54,327 bases of DNA from Woeseiaceae bacterium (GCA_030066655.1 JASJBE010000054.1:1-54327); one strand, 5' to 3'. Counted from the stretch's first letter, positions 35,310-44,161 are shown. The notes: a model not told the origin generated them from the sequence alone. Program-made: numbers and translations.

Positions 35310-38027
35310 GCAAAGCAGCGAGCGACGCCGATGTCCGATGGTGATATCGCAACACGCTGGCACGCGCGATCGACCGATGAGGCCCTCTCTGCGCTCTCGG
35401 CCAGCGCCGACGGTTTGACCGAAAAAGAAGCGGTCCGACGACTCGCGAAGCTGGGTCCGAACCTGTTGCCGCAAGGTCCTGGACGCAGCGCCTGGCAGCG
35501 GCTGCTGATGCAGTTTCACAACGTGCTCATTTACGTGCTGCTTGCTGCAGCCGCGTTATCGATCTTTCTTCAGCACCCGATCGATGCCGGCGTCATCCTG
35601 GCCGTCGTCATCGTTAACGCGGCGATCGGCTACATCCAGGAGGGCCGCGCCGAGAATGCGCTGGAAGCCATTCGCGGCATGATCGATCCGCAGGCGACCG
35701 TCGTCCGCGATGGCCAGCGCACGACGGTGACCGCCGCCGATGTTGTTCCCGGCGACGTCGTTCTGGTCGAATCCGGCGATCGGGTCCCGGCGGACTTGCG
35801 CCTGCTCCGCACTAAGAATCTGCGGACCGACGAAGCCATTCTCACCGGCGAATCAATGGCGGTGACTAAGTCTGAAGATGCCGTGCCGAGTCATGCGCCG
35901 CTCGGCGACAGAACGTCGCTGGCCTTCTCCGGCACGTTCGTAGCGACTGGCCACGGCGCCGGTCTGGTTGTAGAAACTGGCGCGAAAACCGAGCTTGGTC
36001 GCATCAGTGAAATGATCGGCGGGGTTGTCAAACTGAAGACGCCACTGCTCAGGCAGATGGATGCCTTCGGCAAGCGCCTGACGGCCTTCATAGTCGCGAT
36101 CGCATCCGCAGCCTTCCTGTTCTCGATCTGGGTTCGTGACTATGCCTGGGCGGATGCGTTCATGGCCGTCGTCGGTCTCGCGGTGGCGGCGATCCCGGAA
36201 GGACTGCCGGCAACCATGACCATTACGCTCGCGATCGGTGTACAACGGATGGCCTCCCGGCATGCCATCATTCGGCGGCTGCCCGCGGTAGAGACGCTGG
36301 GCTCGGTATCGGTGATCTGCTCGGACAAGACCGGCACGCTGACTCGAAACGAAATGACCGTGCGCAGCGTGACGACGAGCCAGGCGCTGTTCGACGTATC
36401 CGGCGTCGGCTATATCCCTGACGGTGATTTCCTGCTGGACGGAGAACCGGTATCGCTCGGCGATCGTCCGCGGCTGCAGGCACTGACGCTCGGCGCAGTC
36501 TTGTGCAGTGATGCCACGGTCCGTTTGAAGAACGGCGAGTGGCGGATCGATGGCGACCCGATGGAAGCCGCCCTGCTCGTCGCGGGCATGAAGTCGGGGC
36601 TCGATCCGGTGTTCGTGCGGAAATCCTGGCCGCGCGATGACGAAATACCGTTCGAGTCAGAGCACCGGTTCATGGCGACGCTGCATCACGACCACGAAGG
36701 GCGCGGGGCCGTCTACATCAAGGGCGCACCCGAGCGCTTGCTGGAGATGTGTCATCGCCAGCGCGGCCTCGAAGGCGACGAGGATCTGGACCGTGACTAC
36801 TGGCAGAAACGCATCCACGACACAGCCGCTCGCGGCGAGCGGGTGCTCGCGCTCGCCGAAAAGCCTGTCGATCCAAATGCAGTTTCACTCAACTTCAGCG
36901 ATGTTGAATCCGGGCTGACGCTGCTCGGCTTCTTCGGCTTCGCCGACCCCCCGCGCGAAGAGGCCATACGGGCGGTCACCGAGTGCCGGCAGGCAGGCAT
37001 CCAGGTCAAGATGGTCACCGGCGATCACGCAGTCACCGCGACCGAAATCGCACGTCAACTCGGGCTCGCCGACGACCCGATCACCCGCACGGGCCAGGAT
37101 ATCGAAGAACTCGACGATGACCAGCTTAAAGACGCGGCGCTCGAGACGTCGGTGTTCGCTCGCACGACGCCTGAGAACAAGCTGCGGCTCGTCGAGGCAT
37201 TACAGGCGGACGGTTTAACGGTCGCCATGACCGGCGACGGCGTGAATGACGCACCGGCGCTCAAGCGCGCAGACGTCGGCATCGCCATGGGCCGCAAGGG
37301 TACCGAAGCGGCGAAGGAAGCCGCAGAGATGGTGCTTGCCGACGACAATTTCGCCTCCATTGTCGCCGCGGTCCGCGAGGGCCGAACGGTCTACGATAAC
37401 CTGATGAAGGTCATCAGCTGGACGTTACCGACCAACGGCGGTGAGGCGCTGACGATTCTCGCCGCTTTGGCCTTCGGCCTTGCTTTGCCGATTACTCCGG
37501 TACAGATCCTGTGGATTAACATGATCACGGCGGCAACGCTGGGCCTGACCCTGGCCTTCGAACCCACCGAGCGCGGCGCGATGCAACGCGCCCCGCGAGT
37601 TGCAGGTGAGGCCATCCTGAGCGGCCGGCTGCTGTGGCGCATCGGCTTCGTTTCCGTGCTGTTCCTGATTGGAGCGTTCGGCATGTATTACTGGGCCGGG
37701 GCACGCGGTCTGCCGGTGGAGGTCGCGCGAACCATCGTCGTGAATACGATCGTCGTGATGGAAATCTTCTACTTGTTCAGCGTGCGCTACGTGCACGGCA
37801 CGTCGTTGACCTGGGAAGGCGCGATGGGTACACGCCCGGTCCTGATTGGCGTTGGCCTCGTGACAGCGGCGCAATTCGCGATGACTTACGCGCCGTTCAT
37901 GCAGATCATCTTCGACACGCGACCGGTCGCCTTCCTGGACGGCGTCTTCGTGGTGGCCGCCGGTGTCGCCATGCTCTTTGTCGTGGAGATCGAAAAAGCG
38001 GTCTGGCGCAAGCTGTCGGGGGTTTAG
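35307..38027 (+). CDS. P-type cation-transporting ATPase (P2 type)
   Basis: A 906-residue inner-membrane cation pump. An N-terminal cation-ATPase domain (residues about 15-80; [20 protein letters not shown]) precedes TM1-2 and the actuator domain with LTGES near residue 178. Then come TM3-4 with the ion-site motif [11 protein letters not shown], the phosphorylation motif CSDKTGTLT (Asp near 340), the nucleotide domain, [21 protein letters not shown] near residue 638, and six C-terminal helices. PEGLP and the C-terminal helices fit P2A/P2D-type Ca2+ or Na+/K+ pumps, but the ion cannot be named. GTG 35307 or ATG 35331 may be the start. The stop codon lies inside the first unit of a tandem repeat array. 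Confidence 0.9.
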   Translation: MAKQRATPMSDGDIATRWHARSTDEALSALSASADGLTEKEAVRRLAKLGPNLLPQGPGRSAWQRLLMQFHNVLIYVLLAAAALSIFLQHPIDAGVILAVVIVNAAIGYIQEGRAENALEAIRGMIDPQATVVRDGQRTTVTAADVVPGDVVLVESGDRVPADLRLLRTKNLRTDEAILTGESMAVTKSEDAVPSHAPLGDRTSLAFSGTFVATGHGAGLVVETGAKTELGRISEMIGGVVKLKTPLLRQMDAFGKRLTAFIVAIASAAFLFSIWVRDYAWADAFMAVVGLAVAAIPEGLPATMTITLAIGVQRMASRHAIIRRLPAVETLGSVSVICSDKTGTLTRNEMTVRSVTTSQALFDVSGVGYIPDGDFLLDGEPVSLGDRPRLQALTLGAVLCSDATVRLKNGEWRIDGDPMEAALLVAGMKSGLDPVFVRKSWPRDDEIPFESEHRFMATLHHDHEGRGAVYIKGAPERLLEMCHRQRGLEGDEDLDRDYWQKRIHDTAARGERVLALAEKPVDPNAVSLNFSDVESGLTLLGFFGFADPPREEAIRAVTECRQAGIQVKMVTGDHAVTATEIARQLGLADDPITRTGQDIEELDDDQLKDAALETSVFARTTPENKLRLVEALQADGLTVAMTGDGVNDAPALKRADVGIAMGRKGTEAAKEAAEMVLADDNFASIVAAVREGRTVYDNLMKVISWTLPTNGGEALTILAALAFGLALPITPVQILWINMITAATLGLTLAFEPTERGAMQRAPRVAGEAILSGRLLWRIGFVSVLFLIGAFGMYYWAGARGLPVEVARTIVVNTIVVMEIFYLFSVRYVHGTSLTWEGAMGTRPVLIGVGLVTAAQFAMTYAPFMQIIFDTRPVAFLDGVFVVAAGVAMLFVVEIEKAVWRKLSGV

Positions 38028-38344
38028 GGGTCGAACCGAACCAATTCGCCTGATCGATACATCGGAGGGTTAGGGGTCGAACCGAACTTATTCGCCTGAT
38101 CGATACATCGGAGGGTTAGGGGTCGAACCGAACTTATTCGCCTGATCGATACATCGGAGGTTTAGGGGTCGAACCGAACTTATTCGCCTGATCGATACAT
38201 CGGAGGGTTAGGGATCGAACCGAACTAATTCGCCTGATCGATACATCGGAGGTTTAGGGGTCGAACCGAACTAAATCGCCGGTTAGAGCCGACACAAGAC
38301 ATCGAAATGTCGAACAGGCGTTTTAATTCGGTTCGACCCCTTTT
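38025..38344. repeat. 46-bp tandem repeat array of the GGGGTCG family with terminal inverted arm
   Basis: Units begin with TAGGGGTCGAACCGAAC at 38025, 38071, 38117, 38163, 38209 and 38255, an exact 46-base period. There are five full units plus a sixth that keeps only the left arm. The rest of each unit is an ATTCGCCTGATCGATACATC-type spacer, and the fifth copy has GGGATCG. The array closes with an inverted arm at 38316-38344 (AATTCGGTTCGACCCC core). The TAG of the first unit is the stop codon of the ATPase gene. The 317 bases hold no gene and separate two convergent genes. Confidence 0.92.
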
Positions 38345-38890
38345 CTAAGCCCCGCTTCCGGCCGCCGCCAGTCCCTTCTTCGCGTCCTCGAACTGGGCCG
38401 TAGCGAGTTCGAGGTATTCCTTAGCCTGCTCGTCGTAGCCGTCAGCCGTCATCGACCAGACTCGATTCAGGTAGCGCTCGCCCGCCGCGAACTCGCTCAT
38501 GATGTCCGCATACACCTGCAGGCCGTAGAGATGCACCATGCTCTGCCGGGCCTCGGCGAAGCGCCTGAGATCCGGGCGGAGTGCGTCGTCGATCCAGTCG
38601 CGCATCGTTTCGCCCTTTTTCTCGGGGCCTTCGGCCAATGACTCAAGCTCTCGCACGATGTTGTCGAGAGACTCGTTGAGCTTGTCCCGGTTGTTCTTGA
38701 GCATCTCACCTGACGTCGCGTGCGCCTTGTCTGCACGCTTGGCGAGAATCACGCCTGCAATCGCGGCGACAGCGGCGATCCCGAACCACAGCCAGTCGAC
38801 GTGCTCGATATCGAGCGCGGTGACATATGCGCCGCCGAGGAAGCCGGCGGCAAGCAGCGCGTACGCGATGTTCTTCATACTGGACGTCAT
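38345..38890 (-). CDS. Small membrane protein with helical C-terminal domain, OPT partner
   Basis: A 181-residue protein of unrecognised family. Two hydrophobic helices (about residues 7-26 and 32-51) precede a soluble helical region with charged heptad-like stretches (NNRDKLNESLDNIVRELESL and later YLELATAQFEDAKKGL). Its ATG overlaps the OPT stop codon by one base (TAATG), so it is translationally coupled to the transporter and likely works with it at the inner membrane. The stop codon directly abuts the GGGGTCG repeat array. Confidence 0.75.
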   Translation of the reverse strand: MTSSMKNIAYALLAAGFLGGAYVTALDIEHVDWLWFGIAAVAAIAGVILAKRADKAHATSGEMLKNNRDKLNESLDNIVRELESLAEGPEKKGETMRDWIDDALRPDLRRFAEARQSMVHLYGLQVYADIMSEFAAGERYLNRVWSMTADGYDEQAKEYLELATAQFEDAKKGLAAAGSGA

Positions 38891-40614
38891 TACACTGCCC
38901 CCTTGATGACCATAGTTATCGCATCGCCCACGCCAACGAGCGCCTCACCCACGATTAACCCCGCTGCGATCGGTATCCCCACGTTGTCGGACCAGTCCTC
39001 GCCCTTGAATCGGTTCGCGAGCTCCCTCGCGAGCGTGCCGAGCGAGTAAGTGAGCACGATGTTGAACGGCAGGTAGAAGCCGAGACCCACGGTGATCCCG
39101 AGACCGCCCATCAGCGCGGACAGCACCGCTCCGAGTACCGCGCCGGCGGCGTATTTCTCGGCGGGCACATCGCCACCCATGATGCCGTCGACGGTGCTCG
39201 CCAATGCCTGCGCCTGCGGAGCCGGTAGTCGATCGCTGCCGAGGCCGTAGGCTTCGTGCAACGCGAAGATCACGAAGATAACGACAATCGGGCCAAGCCA
39301 GGCGCCGATGAACTGGCCCATCTGCTGCATGCGCGGCGTTGCGCCGACCAGGTACCCGGTCTTCAGGTCGAGCATCAGGTCGGTCGCCTGGGACATGGCC
39401 ACGCACATCGCGGCGCCGACCATGATGGCGGCGATGATCGAGTCAGTCCGATCCATACCCAGCGCCTGCGTGAGCACGATCAAGAGAGTGATACCCACGA
39501 GGGTCATGCCGGACAGCGGTGACCAGTTGGTCCGGCCGATCGCTTCGGACAGGATGATGCCGGCCATCCAGATCCACAGTGTGCCGAGCAATGCCATCGT
39601 GATGCCGCCGAAGATCGACATCGACTCTACCGCGGTAACCGCCATGAAGGTCAGGAGCACGACGGCGCCAGCTACCGCGATGTACAGGAGCTTGATCGGC
39701 ATCTCGTCGCCACCCACGCGCGACTCCACTTCGGACGCCTTCTGCATGGACTTGACGGCACTCTTGATCAACGGTGCAGCGAGCAGAACACCCATGATCG
39801 CGCCGCCAATCAACATGCCGATGCCGAGCGGCCGGTACAGCATCAGTCGCAGCGACTCGGGCGAACTGACCACTGCGCCCGTCTCATCCAGCGGGAAACT
39901 GTTGGTTACCGACAGCATCGGTGACAGGAACCAGTAGGCAACGAAGCCACCGATGATGAATGCGATACCGCCGCGGCCCGCGATGAAGCCGACGCCGATC
40001 GTCATCAGCGACAGGTACCAGATCCCGTTCATGAACTCCGGCATGCCGATAAGCGCACCGAAGTTCCAGTTGGAAACGCCAGCCTTGATCGAGATGGCGT
40101 GTGCGGTCGCGCTGATCAAAGCAGCGATGACGAGGATGATCGCCTTGCGCACACCGGCTCCCGGCGATTTGAGGATTGTCGCTACGGCGACGCCGCCCGG
40201 GTACGTCAGACGCTCGTAATCGATCATGTGCTTTCTGAGCGGCACGATGAAGGCGATGCCTAGGAAGGCGCCGGCGATACAACCGAACGTCAACAGCATC
40301 GGGTCGAAGCGATCGCCGTAGCCCAAGAGGAAGATCGCCGGTACCGAGAACATCATGCCGGACGCAGCGCCGTTCACACCCGACGCAATTGTCTGCACGA
40401 TGTTGTTCTCGATGATGCTCTTCCTGCGCAGCATACCGCGCAGAATGCCGAAGCCCAGAATGGCTGCGAGTTCCGAGCCCTCAATCGAAAAGCCAAGGAC
40501 AAGGGCCGCGTAGCCGATGGATACAGCTATGATGACGCCGAGTATCCAGCCGACGATGACTGCGACCCACGTAAGTTCAGGATATGGCTTGCCAGCCGTC
40601 GTTGAAGTATCCAG
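38890..40614 (-). CDS. OPT-family transporter with apparent CTG start
   Basis: Multi-helix inner-membrane transporter of the oligopeptide transporter (OPT) family, which moves peptides or metal-siderophore conjugates. The first ATG (40434) gives 514 residues starting MLRRKSIIENNIVQTIASG, but the in-frame sequence upstream encodes the missing first OPT helix: PYPELTWVAVIVGWILG, then AALVLGFSIEGSELAAILGF and ILRG. The only plausible initiation codon in that stretch is CTG at 40614 (giving (M)DTSTTAGKPYPEL, 574 residues); it has GGGG eight bases before it. No ATG, GTG or TTG lies between the upstream stop (40651) and that region. A small CCCCG/CGGGG hairpin (40623-40646) lies just upstream. The partner membrane gene overlaps the stop codon. 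Confidence 0.8.
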   Translation of the reverse strand: MDTSTTAGKPYPELTWVAVIVGWILGVIIAVSIGYAALVLGFSIEGSELAAILGFGILRGMLRRKSIIENNIVQTIASGVNGAASGMMFSVPAIFLLGYGDRFDPMLLTFGCIAGAFLGIAFIVPLRKHMIDYERLTYPGGVAVATILKSPGAGVRKAIILVIAALISATAHAISIKAGVSNWNFGALIGMPEFMNGIWYLSLMTIGVGFIAGRGGIAFIIGGFVAYWFLSPMLSVTNSFPLDETGAVVSSPESLRLMLYRPLGIGMLIGGAIMGVLLAAPLIKSAVKSMQKASEVESRVGGDEMPIKLLYIAVAGAVVLLTFMAVTAVESMSIFGGITMALLGTLWIWMAGIILSEAIGRTNWSPLSGMTLVGITLLIVLTQALGMDRTDSIIAAIMVGAAMCVAMSQATDLMLDLKTGYLVGATPRMQQMGQFIGAWLGPIVVIFVIFALHEAYGLGSDRLPAPQAQALASTVDGIMGGDVPAEKYAAGAVLGAVLSALMGGLGITVGLGFYLPFNIVLTYSLGTLARELANRFKGEDWSDNVGIPIAAGLIVGEALVGVGDAITMVIKGAV

Positions 40615-40749
40615 CGTTCTATCCCCGCTTGTTTTTATTTTCGGGGCAGCCTAGCACATTCCCGTACGGTTGGTTCGGCACGGGTCGGCGAGAGCCGGGG
40701 CTCTTCTTGTGTCACACTGCACCACGAATCGTTGAACAAGGACGCGCGG

Positions 40750-41136
40750 ATGCGACTATCACATTTCCTGTGGATTGGCCTGGTGCCGCTTGTACTGACG
40801 GCCTGCGAGCGAGAGGAGCCCGTACCCATGGGCCAGCCAGGGGATCCGATGTACACGGTCGATCCCGACGCGACCGGGCCGCTCACGTTCGCTGAGCTCC
40901 GCGTGAACTTCACGGCGCTCGATGAGCCCGTGTCGAACCGGGAGCGCCGCTGCGTGAAGAAGGCGATCGAACGCCTCGCGCAGGAACTGGGCGACCCGGC
41001 CACGTATCGCCCAGAAGACTATGACTACCACGGCGGGCATACCTCGAACGCACAGTGGCAGGCATTCAACAACCGCGAACAACGCGGACTTCTTGCCCAG
41101 GTTGTCGTGACGTACGCGTTCATGGACTGCACCTAG
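40750..41136 (+). CDS. Small lipoprotein, unknown function
   Basis: A 128-residue predicted lipoprotein: MRLSHFLWIGLVPLVLTAC with lipobox LTAC and Cys at residue 19, followed by a charged, mostly helical mature domain with two further Cys (RRCVKKAIERLAQEL and the terminal FMDCT) that could form a disulfide. ATG 40750 starts the signal peptide; TTG 40732 in frame adds six residues. I do not recognise the family. It is divergent from the OPT operon, and two GGGGTCGGACC repeats follow its stop by 5 bases. Confidence 0.7.
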   Translation: MRLSHFLWIGLVPLVLTACEREEPVPMGQPGDPMYTVDPDATGPLTFAELRVNFTALDEPVSNRERRCVKKAIERLAQELGDPATYRPEDYDYHGGHTSNAQWQAFNNREQRGLLAQVVVTYAFMDCT

Positions 41137-41141
41137 CAAAG

Positions 41142-41189
41142 AAAGGGGTCGGACCGAATTTGCAGAAAAGGGGTCGGACCGAATTTTCC
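41142..41189. repeat. Two direct GGGGTCGGACCGAATT copies
   Basis: AAAGGGGTCGGACCGAATTT starts at 41142 and again at 41167 (25-base period). The core differs from the other copies by G for A (GTCGGACC). They lie at the 3' end of the DUF2891 gene in the orientation opposite to the copies at its 5' side (42247-42331), so that gene is bracketed by inverted copies. Confidence 0.85.
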
Positions 41190-41190
41190 G

Positions 41191-42192
41191 TTACCGGTCT
41201 CGTGTCAGCGCGTAGATCGCGAAAGACCCTAACCAGTGCGAGCCTTCGTAGTGCTCATCAGTCACAAACGGTAACGACGCGTCGAGATGTCGATCTGCTG
41301 TATCGCGCAATCGGCCAGCCTGTGCCTGATTGTCGATGGCGTTGGCGATGATCAGCAGGTTCCATGCGCGACTGAGGTTGAGTCCATCAAGATGCGCGAT
41401 CTTCGGATCGGAACGATCGCTGACATCGGCTGGAATCAGCCCATTGGCCTCGCCAAGACCGGGCAGGAATCGGCTCAGCCAGGGTTGAAACTCTGCTCCG
41501 GGCATCACCCGGGACATCAGCGCCGCCTCCTCCAGGCATGGTGACAGGAAGTCTTCACCGCCGGGCTCCCACGAGATAGGGCCGTCCTCGTCATGCGAGA
41601 AATAGCGATAGGCGGTTTCTTCAATCAGGCTGGCGAACTCGGTGTCATTTGCCGCGATCGCGTAGTCGTAGGCAAATGCCATACCAAAGGCCGTGTTCGG
41701 GTGGACGCCCGCGCGGATTGGATATGTCTGTATCGGCAGAAACTCCATATAACGACCGCGTATGCAATCCGACAGTGGTAGCAAGGCTTCGGCCATAGAA
41801 GCCGCTTCGGGAAGATCCCAGGTATTGAGTTCTGTCTGCAGCTGCAGCAACCACGCCCAGCCGTACATTCGTTCCCAGCTTTTCGATTCCTGCTGTAAGT
41901 ACGAGAGCTCGCCCGCAATGTTGACCTGGGATATAGAGTCGAGCAATTGAGGAAGAATCGATTCGCGACCGGGAAATCGATCGAACTCCTTCAGTGCTTT
42001 CGCCAGCATCCAATGTCCGTGAACCGATGAATGCCAGTCATAGCAACCGAAGAACGCCGGGTGCAGCTCCTTCGGCGACCGCAGCTGCTCCTCGCTCGAC
42101 AAGAGCTGGCTCAACTTGTTCGGGTATTCCCGAGGGATGCACTGCATCGCCAGCGCTGTAAATCGACCTATGTCCTCTTTAGTGACTTTCAT
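41191..42192 (-). CDS. DUF2891 family protein
   Basis: A 333-residue probably cytoplasmic protein. ELHPAFFGCYDWHSSVHGHW near residue 42 is the hallmark of DUF2891. Further helical, aromatic-rich segments (SWERMYGWAWLLQLQTEL, HPNTAFGMAFAYDYA, EGSHWLGSFAIYAL) suggest an alpha/alpha barrel like sugar-processing or lyase folds, but activity is unknown. It is bracketed by inverted GGGGTCG-family repeats, with the stop codon 2 bases from the left pair, which could mark a small mobile or shuffled unit. Confidence 0.88.
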   Translation of the reverse strand: MKVTKEDIGRFTALAMQCIPREYPNKLSQLLSSEEQLRSPKELHPAFFGCYDWHSSVHGHWMLAKALKEFDRFPGRESILPQLLDSISQVNIAGELSYLQQESKSWERMYGWAWLLQLQTELNTWDLPEAASMAEALLPLSDCIRGRYMEFLPIQTYPIRAGVHPNTAFGMAFAYDYAIAANDTEFASLIEETAYRYFSHDEDGPISWEPGGEDFLSPCLEEAALMSRVMPGAEFQPWLSRFLPGLGEANGLIPADVSDRSDPKIAHLDGLNLSRAWNLLIIANAIDNQAQAGRLRDTADRHLDASLPFVTDEHYEGSHWLGSFAIYALTRDR

Positions 42193-42244
42193 CTGGATAG
42201 CTGACGCTCACAATAAAAGCGCGTATGGATTGCGGATCTGTTGG

Positions 42245-43204
42245 TTATTTCGGTTCGACCCCTTTTTTTAATTCGGTTCGACCCCTTTTTCTACGACCAC
42301 TTTTTCTAATTCGGTTCGACCCCTTTTTCTCTTTTTCTAGGTGGTTCTTCAGAAAGTCCTCACCCAGTCTGCCCGCAATTTCGTTTCGTTTACGCCGGCT
42401 CACCGGCACACGATTCTCACCAACCAGGTTGAGGAACCAGCCTTTACCACTCTTGGACAGGCTGACCACAGCGTCGATGTAGACCCAGTGCGATCGATGC
42501 ACGCGCAGCCCCTGGTCGCCGAACGCATCCTCCAGTTCCTGCAGGGAGCCGAGAATCATGGCCTGCCCCTGTCGGGTCGTCACATTGAGGTAATGAAGAT
42601 CCGACGAGACACAGACGATGTCGGTACCAATGATAGGCGGCAGCCGATCCAGAAAAGCCTGCATTTCGGGTGAGCAGGCATCGGCTGACGCGCCTTCGCC
42701 GGCGTCGCCTTGCCGTTCTGTCACAGTCGCCTCGGGTTCGGTCGCTTTCGCCGTTCTCGCATTCGTGATCACCGCCCGAACGGGCTCCAGGTTGATCAGG
42801 AGCCAGGCCGCCATGAAAGGCGGCGTCATTTCCAGAGCTTCGACAACTATGGCCATAGCGAGTGACGACCGGGCCAGCTTTTCCATGAAATCGTTGTCGC
42901 CGTCGAATCCCCCCAATGGGAAGAGCGATTCGATACCGATGGCGAGTGGCGCAAACAGCACCACCCCACCGAGGCCTGACATAACTACGACCACCCAGTC
43001 TTTCGTACTCGGTCGCACCGCCAGCAAAGCCTTCGCCACCAGAACGGCTGCACTCAGCCCGATCCCGATGTGCAGAACCCAGAAGACCAGCCTCGGGACA
43101 AATGTCAGGGGCGCCGAGGACTCGGGCGCCAGCAGCGTGAAGAGCAGGCTCAGTCCTGCCCCGGCGGCCACGATACGAGATGCAAAAGGGCGCAAAACCG
43201 CCAT
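42245..43204 (-). CDS. Membrane-anchored LytTR transcriptional regulator
   Basis: A 319-residue one-component regulator. Four hydrophobic helices (about residues 8-26, 33-62, 70-92 and 108-140) precede a linker and a LytTR DNA-binding domain (about 190-287) with DIVCVSSDLHYLNVTTRQGQ, QGLRVHRSHWVYIDAV and RVPVSRRKRNEIAG, all standard for the family. The last about 30 residues (from KEKKGSNRIRKSG to the end) are very basic and are encoded by three inverted GGGGTCG-family repeats, so they are probably an acquired tail. Upstream, two exact copies of ACCGTTCAT fit LytTR half-sites and suggest autoregulation and control of the divergent barrel gene. Confidence 0.9.
   Translation of the reverse strand: MAVLRPFASRIVAAGAGLSLLFTLLAPESSAPLTFVPRLVFWVLHIGIGLSAAVLVAKALLAVRPSTKDWVVVVMSGLGGVVLFAPLAIGIESLFPLGGFDGDNDFMEKLARSSLAMAIVVEALEMTPPFMAAWLLINLEPVRAVITNARTAKATEPEATVTERQGDAGEGASADACSPEMQAFLDRLPPIIGTDIVCVSSDLHYLNVTTRQGQAMILGSLQELEDAFGDQGLRVHRSHWVYIDAVVSLSKSGKGWFLNLVGENRVPVSRRKRNEIAGRLGEDFLKNHLEKEKKGSNRIRKSGRRKRGRTELKKGVEPK
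42247..42331. repeat. Three inverted GGGGTCG-family copies, partly coding
   Basis: TTCGGTTCGACCCCTTTTT occurs near 42249, 42271 and 42309, i.e. the reverse complement of the family core, separated by T-rich spacers. The stretch is read through by the LytTR gene as its final about 28 codons. Together with the pair at 41142-41189 it brackets the DUF2891 gene. Confidence 0.88.
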
Positions 43205-43255
43205 CGTCTAACTCTCGCGGGTAACCGGTTTCGCCACCGTGCGTCCTGACCGGTA

Positions 43256-43284
43256 ACCGTTCATACAAATTCCCGACCGTTCAT
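43256..43284. promoter_or_regulatory. Candidate LytTR operator (direct repeats)
   Basis: ACCGTTCAT occurs at 43256-43264 and 43276-43284, a 20-base period with 11-base spacer, so both copies face the same side of the helix. Each fits the LytTR half-site pattern [TA][AC][CA]GTTN[AG][TG] at all nine positions. They lie between the divergent LytTR gene (52 bases from its ATG) and the outer-membrane barrel gene (105 bases from its ATG). GTAACCGG at 43231 may be a partial third copy. Confidence 0.65.
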
Positions 43285-43388
43285 TAAATCAACGGCTCCA
43301 GGCCCCTTCCCTTGCCGTCCGCAAACTGCACAATGCCGATCGACAGGCTCAAAAACATTATATTTATCAATGATATAGGAGATACAAA

Positions 43389-44045
43389 ATGAAACATTTA
43401 GCACTTATAGTGAAGGTCGGCGTGTTGTCACTACTTATCGGCACCAATGCCCTGGCAGATGACGACAAGTACTACGTGACCGGCAATGTCGGTATCGGAT
43501 TCCTCGGCTCCGAAGACCTAACTTACAGCGACTCTATGCTGACGGCTACGGTTAAGGCCGACTTTGACGCGTCCTTTGCCGGCGGCGGCACATTCGGTTA
43601 CTACCTGACGGACAACTGGCGCGTGGAAGGCGAAATCATGTATCGCCGAAACGACATGAAGGACATCACGCTCGGCGGCGTAGGAGCGAGCACCGGCGGC
43701 GACTTCGCGTCACTCAGCCTGGGAGTCAGTGCCCTGTATGAATTCCAGCCGACAGATAATCCGCGACTGAAAACATACGTCGGTGCGGGTGTCGCGTTCG
43801 TGCAGGAAATCGACATCGACTTCGAGATCGATTCCGTGGAGACCTCTTTTGAAACAGACGAGACGGGGCTGCAGCTGCAGGCGGGTGCCCGTTACGATCT
43901 GAACGATCGCCTGTTCCTGGACTTCACTGCCAAGTATCTGACCGTGAGCGGTGCAAAAATGGAGTTTCCCGCGGACACGAGTCGGACGGTCGAAGCCGAC
44001 TACTCACCGCTGACCTTAAGCCTTGGTCTCGGCTGGCGTTTCTGA
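43389..44045 (+). CDS. Outer-membrane beta-barrel protein (OmpA/OmpW-like porin fold)
   Basis: A 218-residue protein with a signal peptide (MKHLALIVKVGVLSLLIGTN ending ALA-DD) and an eight-strand-like barrel: YYVTGNVGIGFLGSED, GGGTFGYYLTDNWRVEGEIM, PRLKTYVGAGVAFVQEI and the C-terminal strand LTLSLGLGWRF with terminal Phe. It resembles outer_membrane_beta-barrel/OmpW-like small porins. The upstream region is AT-rich (ATTATATTTATC about 30 bases before the start) with an AGGAG ribosome site at 43377-43381. It is divergent from the LytTR regulator, whose candidate sites lie between the two genes, so it is the obvious target. Confidence 0.85.
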   Translation: MKHLALIVKVGVLSLLIGTNALADDDKYYVTGNVGIGFLGSEDLTYSDSMLTATVKADFDASFAGGGTFGYYLTDNWRVEGEIMYRRNDMKDITLGGVGASTGGDFASLSLGVSALYEFQPTDNPRLKTYVGAGVAFVQEIDIDFEIDSVETSFETDETGLQLQAGARYDLNDRLFLDFTAKYLTVSGAKMEFPADTSRTVEADYSPLTLSLGLGWRF

Positions 44046-44099
44046 CCAGTAACCCGATGGATGGAGCGACCGGAATAGGCACAGGGAAGTGCCTGCTTC

Positions 44100-44126
44100 G
44101 GGTTTCATCAGTGCACCGTGAAACCC
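44100..44126. terminator. Weak hairpin after barrel gene
   Basis: GGGTTTCA (44100-44107) and TGAAACCC (44119-44126) form an 8-bp stem with an 11-base loop, 55 bases after the barrel gene stop and before the convergent LRR gene. It has no U-run, so termination is only possible. Confidence 0.35.
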
Positions 44127-44161
44127 CTGAATGCCTGCATTTGCACAAGAGCAAAGACCTC

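Noticed and set aside
38025..38344. CRISPR array
   Set aside because: The 46-bp period has identical repeat and spacer parts, no unique spacers and no cas genes. The same applies to the 94-bp array.
35132..42331. tRNA T-arm (GGTTCGACCCC occurs in the repeats)
   Set aside because: No acceptor, D or anticodon arm can be drawn around any copy; the match is limited to the repeat core.
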